A DNA stretch of 32,815 nt from the NCBI GenBank assembly GCA_036506175.1, contig DASXSE010000043.1, positions 1 through 32,815 on the forward strand. The letters are read 5' to 3'. This DNA is from JAIBJP01 sp036506175. Its GTDB lineage: Bacteria > Actinomycetota > Thermoleophilia > Gaiellales > Gaiellaceae. This document shows positions 30,248-32,815 of this stretch, piece after piece. A program made the translations under genes and the position numbers. The stretch's first letter is position 1, and each line of letters begins with the position of its first letter. The notes beneath the pieces are model-generated. The model ran no database searches. It was not told the origin of the DNA and worked only from the letters and a program-made list of their open reading frames with translations.

Positions 30248-32815
30248 TTGCAGCGGTTCGAGGACCTCAACTCCGGCTTCGTCCAGGAACTCTTTGCGCA
30301 GTATCTGGCCTCCCCTGAGGCGGTCGATCCTGCCTGGCGCGAGTTCTTCGAAAACGCACCGGAGGGCCTCGCGGACGCCAACCCACTCGTCCAGCGAATC
30401 CGAGAGCTATACCCGGGCTCGGCTGACGGGGGGAACGGCGCTCCGGCGGCCGCCGCCGAGGCAGCGCCGCCGCTCCTGCTCGGCGCCGTGGCCGCCGCGA
30501 TGGCTCTGGTCAAGGCACACCGGATGCACGGCCACCTCGCCGCGCACTTGGATCCGCTGGGCAGCGAGCCTACGGGTGATCCCGCACTCGAGCCCGAGCG
30601 CCTCGAGCCGCGCCTGACCCAGGAGCTGCAACGCCAGGTTCCGGCCAAGGTCCTCCGCATCCACGTGCCGGGCGAGACCTTGGCCGACGCGCTCCCGCAC
30701 CTCCGGGAGACGTACTGCGGGACGCTGGCCTACGAGATCGAGCACATCTCGAATCACGAAGAGCGCGTCTGGCTGCGCACGGCAATCGAGTCAGGCCGTT
30801 ACCGCAAGCCGTTCTCGGACGACGAGAAGCGGGCGCTCCTGCTGCGGCTGACCGAGGTGGAAGGAATGGAGCGCTACCTGCGGCGCGCCTTCCTCGGTCA
30901 AAAGCAGTTCTCCATCGAGGGGCTGGACGTGATGGTGCCGATGCTCGACCAGACGCTCGAGCTCGCTTCAGCCGACGGTGCTCGCGAGGTCGTGATCGGC
31001 ATGGCCCACCGTGGCCGGTTGAACGTGCTCGCTCACATCGTCGGTCGCCCGTACGAGGTGATCCTGCGCGAGTTCGAGGGAGAGCGGGTGCTCGAGGCCG
31101 TGGGAACGGATCCCGAAGGTGGGTCCGGAGACGTCAAGTACCACCTCGGGGCGCTCGGAGTCCGCAAAACCAAGCACGGCGATCTCCGCGTCACACTGGC
31201 GTCGAACCCGAGCCATCTTGAGTACGTCGACCCGGTCGTCGAAGGCGAGACGCGCGCGTGCCAGACCAACCACGGCACACGGGAGTGGACACACGATCAG
31301 CGCTCCGCGCTCGCCATCCTCATCCACGGCGACGCAGCGTTCCCAGGCCAGGGCGTGGTCGCGGAGACGCTCAACCTCCAGTCCCTCCCCGGCTACTCGA
31401 CGGGGGGCACGCTCCACATCATCGCCAACAACCAGATCGGCTTCACGACCGATCCGGAGGAAGGGCGATCGACACGCTATTCGAGCGACCTCGCGAAGGG
31501 CTTCGACGCGCCGATCATCCACGTCAACGCAGACGATGCGGAGGGGGCAATCGCCGCTATTCGCCTGGCGATGGCCTTCCGCGAGCGATTCCGCAAGGAC
31601 GTCGTCGTCGATCTCGTGGGCTATCGGCGCTTCGGCCACAACGAAGGCGACGAGCCCGCCTACACGCAGCCGCTCATGTACGAAAAGATCGAGAAGCACC
31701 CGACCGTTCGCGAGCTTTATGCAAAGGCGCTTGTCGACACCGGCGCGGTGAAGCCCGACGAGCCGGACGAGCTCGACGCGGCCGTCCAGGAGGCGATGAA
31801 GGAGGCGCATAAGGCGCTGAGAGCCGCGATCGCCGCCGGAACCTCGCAAGGACAGGAGGAAAAGAAGCCCGGCCGCGGCAGCGATTCCCCGATCGAGACC
31901 GCGGTGCAGCCTGAGCTCCTGACCGCGCTGAACGAGGAGCTCATCACCGTTCCTGAGGACTTCACGATCCATCCGAAGCTGGCGAAGCAGCTCGAGCGCC
32001 GTCGCGAGACGCTCGGCGAAGAGGGTGGAATCGACTGGGGCCAAGCCGAGGCGCTCTCTTTCGCGAGTCTCCTCGTCGACGGGACGCCCATCCGTCTGAC
32101 GGGGCAGGACACCGAGCGCGGCACCTTCTCGCACCGCCATCTCGTCCTCCACGATTACGAGACGGGTGAGACCTACACCCCTATCGAGCAATTGCCGCAG
32201 GCAACCGCTCCATTCCAGGTCTACAACTCACCGCTGTCCGAAATGGCGGCGCTCGGATTCGAGTACGGCTATTCCGTCGCCTGCCCGCGCGCTCTCGTCC
32301 TCTGGGAGGCTCAGTTCGGCGACTTCATCAACTCGGCGCAGGTCATCGTCGACCAGTTCATCGTCTCGGGGCTGTCGAAGTGGCAGCAGAGCTCCCGTCT
32401 CGTGCTCCTCCTTCCCCACGGCTACGAGGGCAACGGGCCCGAGCACTCGAGCGCGCGTCTCGAACGCTTCATGCAGCTCGCCGCCCAGGAGAACATCCGC
32501 ATCGTCAACTGCACGACCGCGGCCCAGTATTTCCACGTCCTTCGCCGCCAGGCGTTGCACCCGAAGGCTCGCCCGCTCGTCATGCTCACTCCAAAGGGCT
32601 TGCTGCGCTTGAAGGAGTCGACTTCGCGGCTGGACGACCTCACGAAGGGCGGCTTCCGCCAGCTCCTCGACGACCCGGGCCTCGACGAGGAGGGGCGGCG
32701 TCGCGCGGGCAGGATCGTCCTCTGCTCCGGCAAGGTCTACTACGATATCGTCGGCCACGCGGCTCACGCTGAGGCGGAAGGGGTTGCCGTCGTGCGCCTC
32801 GAGCAGCTCTACCCG
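30248..32815 (+). CDS. sucA: 2-oxoglutarate dehydrogenase E1 component (runs off right edge)
   Basis: An open frame of 856 codons runs from TTG 30248 to the window end. A TAA lies one codon upstream, so TTG is the first possible start. The thiamine-dependent enzyme decarboxylates 2-oxoglutarate in the citric acid cycle. Motifs: the N-terminal E1 helix (GFVQELFAQYLASPEAVDPAW), HRMHGHLAAHLDPLG, VVIGMAHRGRLNVL, IHGDAAFPGQGVVAETLN, ANNQIGFTTDP, the VVDLVGYRRFGHNEGDEP thiamine/Mg region, and RGTFSHRHLVLHD. No lipoyl or E2-like acyltransferase domain precedes the E1 part, unlike mycobacterial Kgd, so this is the classical E1. It links to the Glu dehydrogenase and glutamine synthetases through its substrate. 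Confidence 0.95.
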   Translation, partial: MQRFEDLNSGFVQELFAQYLASPEAVDPAWREFFENAPEGLADANPLVQRIRELYPGSADGGNGAPAAAAEAAPPLLLGAVAAAMALVKAHRMHGHLAAHLDPLGSEPTGDPALEPERLEPRLTQELQRQVPAKVLRIHVPGETLADALPHLRETYCGTLAYEIEHISNHEERVWLRTAIESGRYRKPFSDDEKRALLLRLTEVEGMERYLRRAFLGQKQFSIEGLDVMVPMLDQTLELASADGAREVVIGMAHRGRLNVLAHIVGRPYEVILREFEGERVLEAVGTDPEGGSGDVKYHLGALGVRKTKHGDLRVTLASNPSHLEYVDPVVEGETRACQTNHGTREWTHDQRSALAILIHGDAAFPGQGVVAETLNLQSLPGYSTGGTLHIIANNQIGFTTDPEEGRSTRYSSDLAKGFDAPIIHVNADDAEGAIAAIRLAMAFRERFRKDVVVDLVGYRRFGHNEGDEPAYTQPLMYEKIEKHPTVRELYAKALVDTGAVKPDEPDELDAAVQEAMKEAHKALRAAIAAGTSQGQEEKKPGRGSDSPIETAVQPELLTALNEELITVPEDFTIHPKLAKQLERRRETLGEEGGIDWGQAEALSFASLLVDGTPIRLTGQDTERGTFSHRHLVLHDYETGETYTPIEQLPQATAPFQVYNSPLSEMAALGFEYGYSVACPRALVLWEAQFGDFINSAQVIVDQFIVSGLSKWQQSSRLVLLLPHGYEGNGPEHSSARLERFMQLAAQENIRIVNCTTAAQYFHVLRRQALHPKARPLVMLTPKGLLRLKESTSRLDDLTKGGFRQLLDDPGLDEEGRRRAGRIVLCSGKVYYDIVGHAAHAEAEGVAVVRLEQLYP

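Noticed and set aside
1..32815. CRISPR arrays, transposases, phage genes, tRNA or rRNA genes
   Set aside because: No regularly spaced repeats, transposase or integrase motifs, or tRNA/rRNA-like sequences were seen on reading through.

Overview
The window is high-GC DNA (roughly two thirds G+C by eye) with tight gene packing, ATGA/GTGA overlaps and frequent GTG starts. Gene content points to an actinobacterium: DUF4446, OpcA next to Zwf, an actinobacterial HNH nuclease, paired GlnA1-like and GlnA2-like glutamine synthetases, and a PdtaS/PdtaR-like sensor kinase and ANTAR regulator. The compact style and the oxidase operon suggest a Thermoleophilia-like lineage (Gaiellales/Solirubrobacterales), but that placement is inference. 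I see no tRNA, rRNA, CRISPR array, transposase or phage gene, so this is a stable chromosomal segment, not a mobile island.

Layout. (1) 1-3.44 kb: the 5' end of a Ser/Thr kinase gene leaving the window on the minus strand, then a plus-strand run of a membrane-anchored protein, DUF4446, a GNAT acetyltransferase, an HNH nuclease and an unknown membrane-anchored protein, closed by a strong hairpin. (2) 3.48-6.55 kb: two divergent glutamine synthetase genes, a GSI-beta on the minus strand and a GSI-alpha/GlnA2-like one on the plus strand, sharing a 265-bp control region. (3) 6.6-14 kb: a signalling block with a degenerate receiver, an OmpR-type regulator, a stand-alone receiver, a triple-PAS histidine kinase, a GAF-GAF HisKA_2 kinase, an ANTAR antiterminator-type regulator and a Glu/Leu dehydrogenase that overlaps the ANTAR gene. 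(4) 14-24.2 kb: an ABC-F ATPase and transketolase (minus), diverging from tal-pgi-gnd-zwf-opcA-pgl, a nearly complete pentose phosphate operon. (5) 24.1-29.2 kb: a minus-strand caa3-type oxidase operon ctaC-ctaD-ctaB, a 39-residue membrane protein, and an amidase. (6) 29.4-32.8 kb: a small unknown protein, a DUF4395 membrane protein, and the start of a 2-oxoglutarate dehydrogenase E1 gene running off the right edge.

How the parts fit. Nitrogen assimilation (two glutamine synthetases, a Glu/Leu dehydrogenase, 2-oxoglutarate dehydrogenase) sits beside a kinase-ANTAR pair, a regulator class that acts on leader RNAs. The most notable observation is that the two divergent glutamine synthetase genes carry related leader sequences: the same three conserved blocks, a GC-rich hairpin whose inner base pairs differ in sequence but still pair, a T-rich tract, and an overlapping alternative hairpin with a six-base loop. 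This looks like a duplicated terminator/antiterminator leader controlling both enzymes. Other points of interest are a Phe at the adenylylation Tyr of GlnA1, a half-CtaA-like four-helix domain fused to CtaB, a receiver with Glu at its phosphoacceptor position, and two genes (pgl, amidase) whose conserved N-termini lie upstream of any ATG, GTG or TTG.
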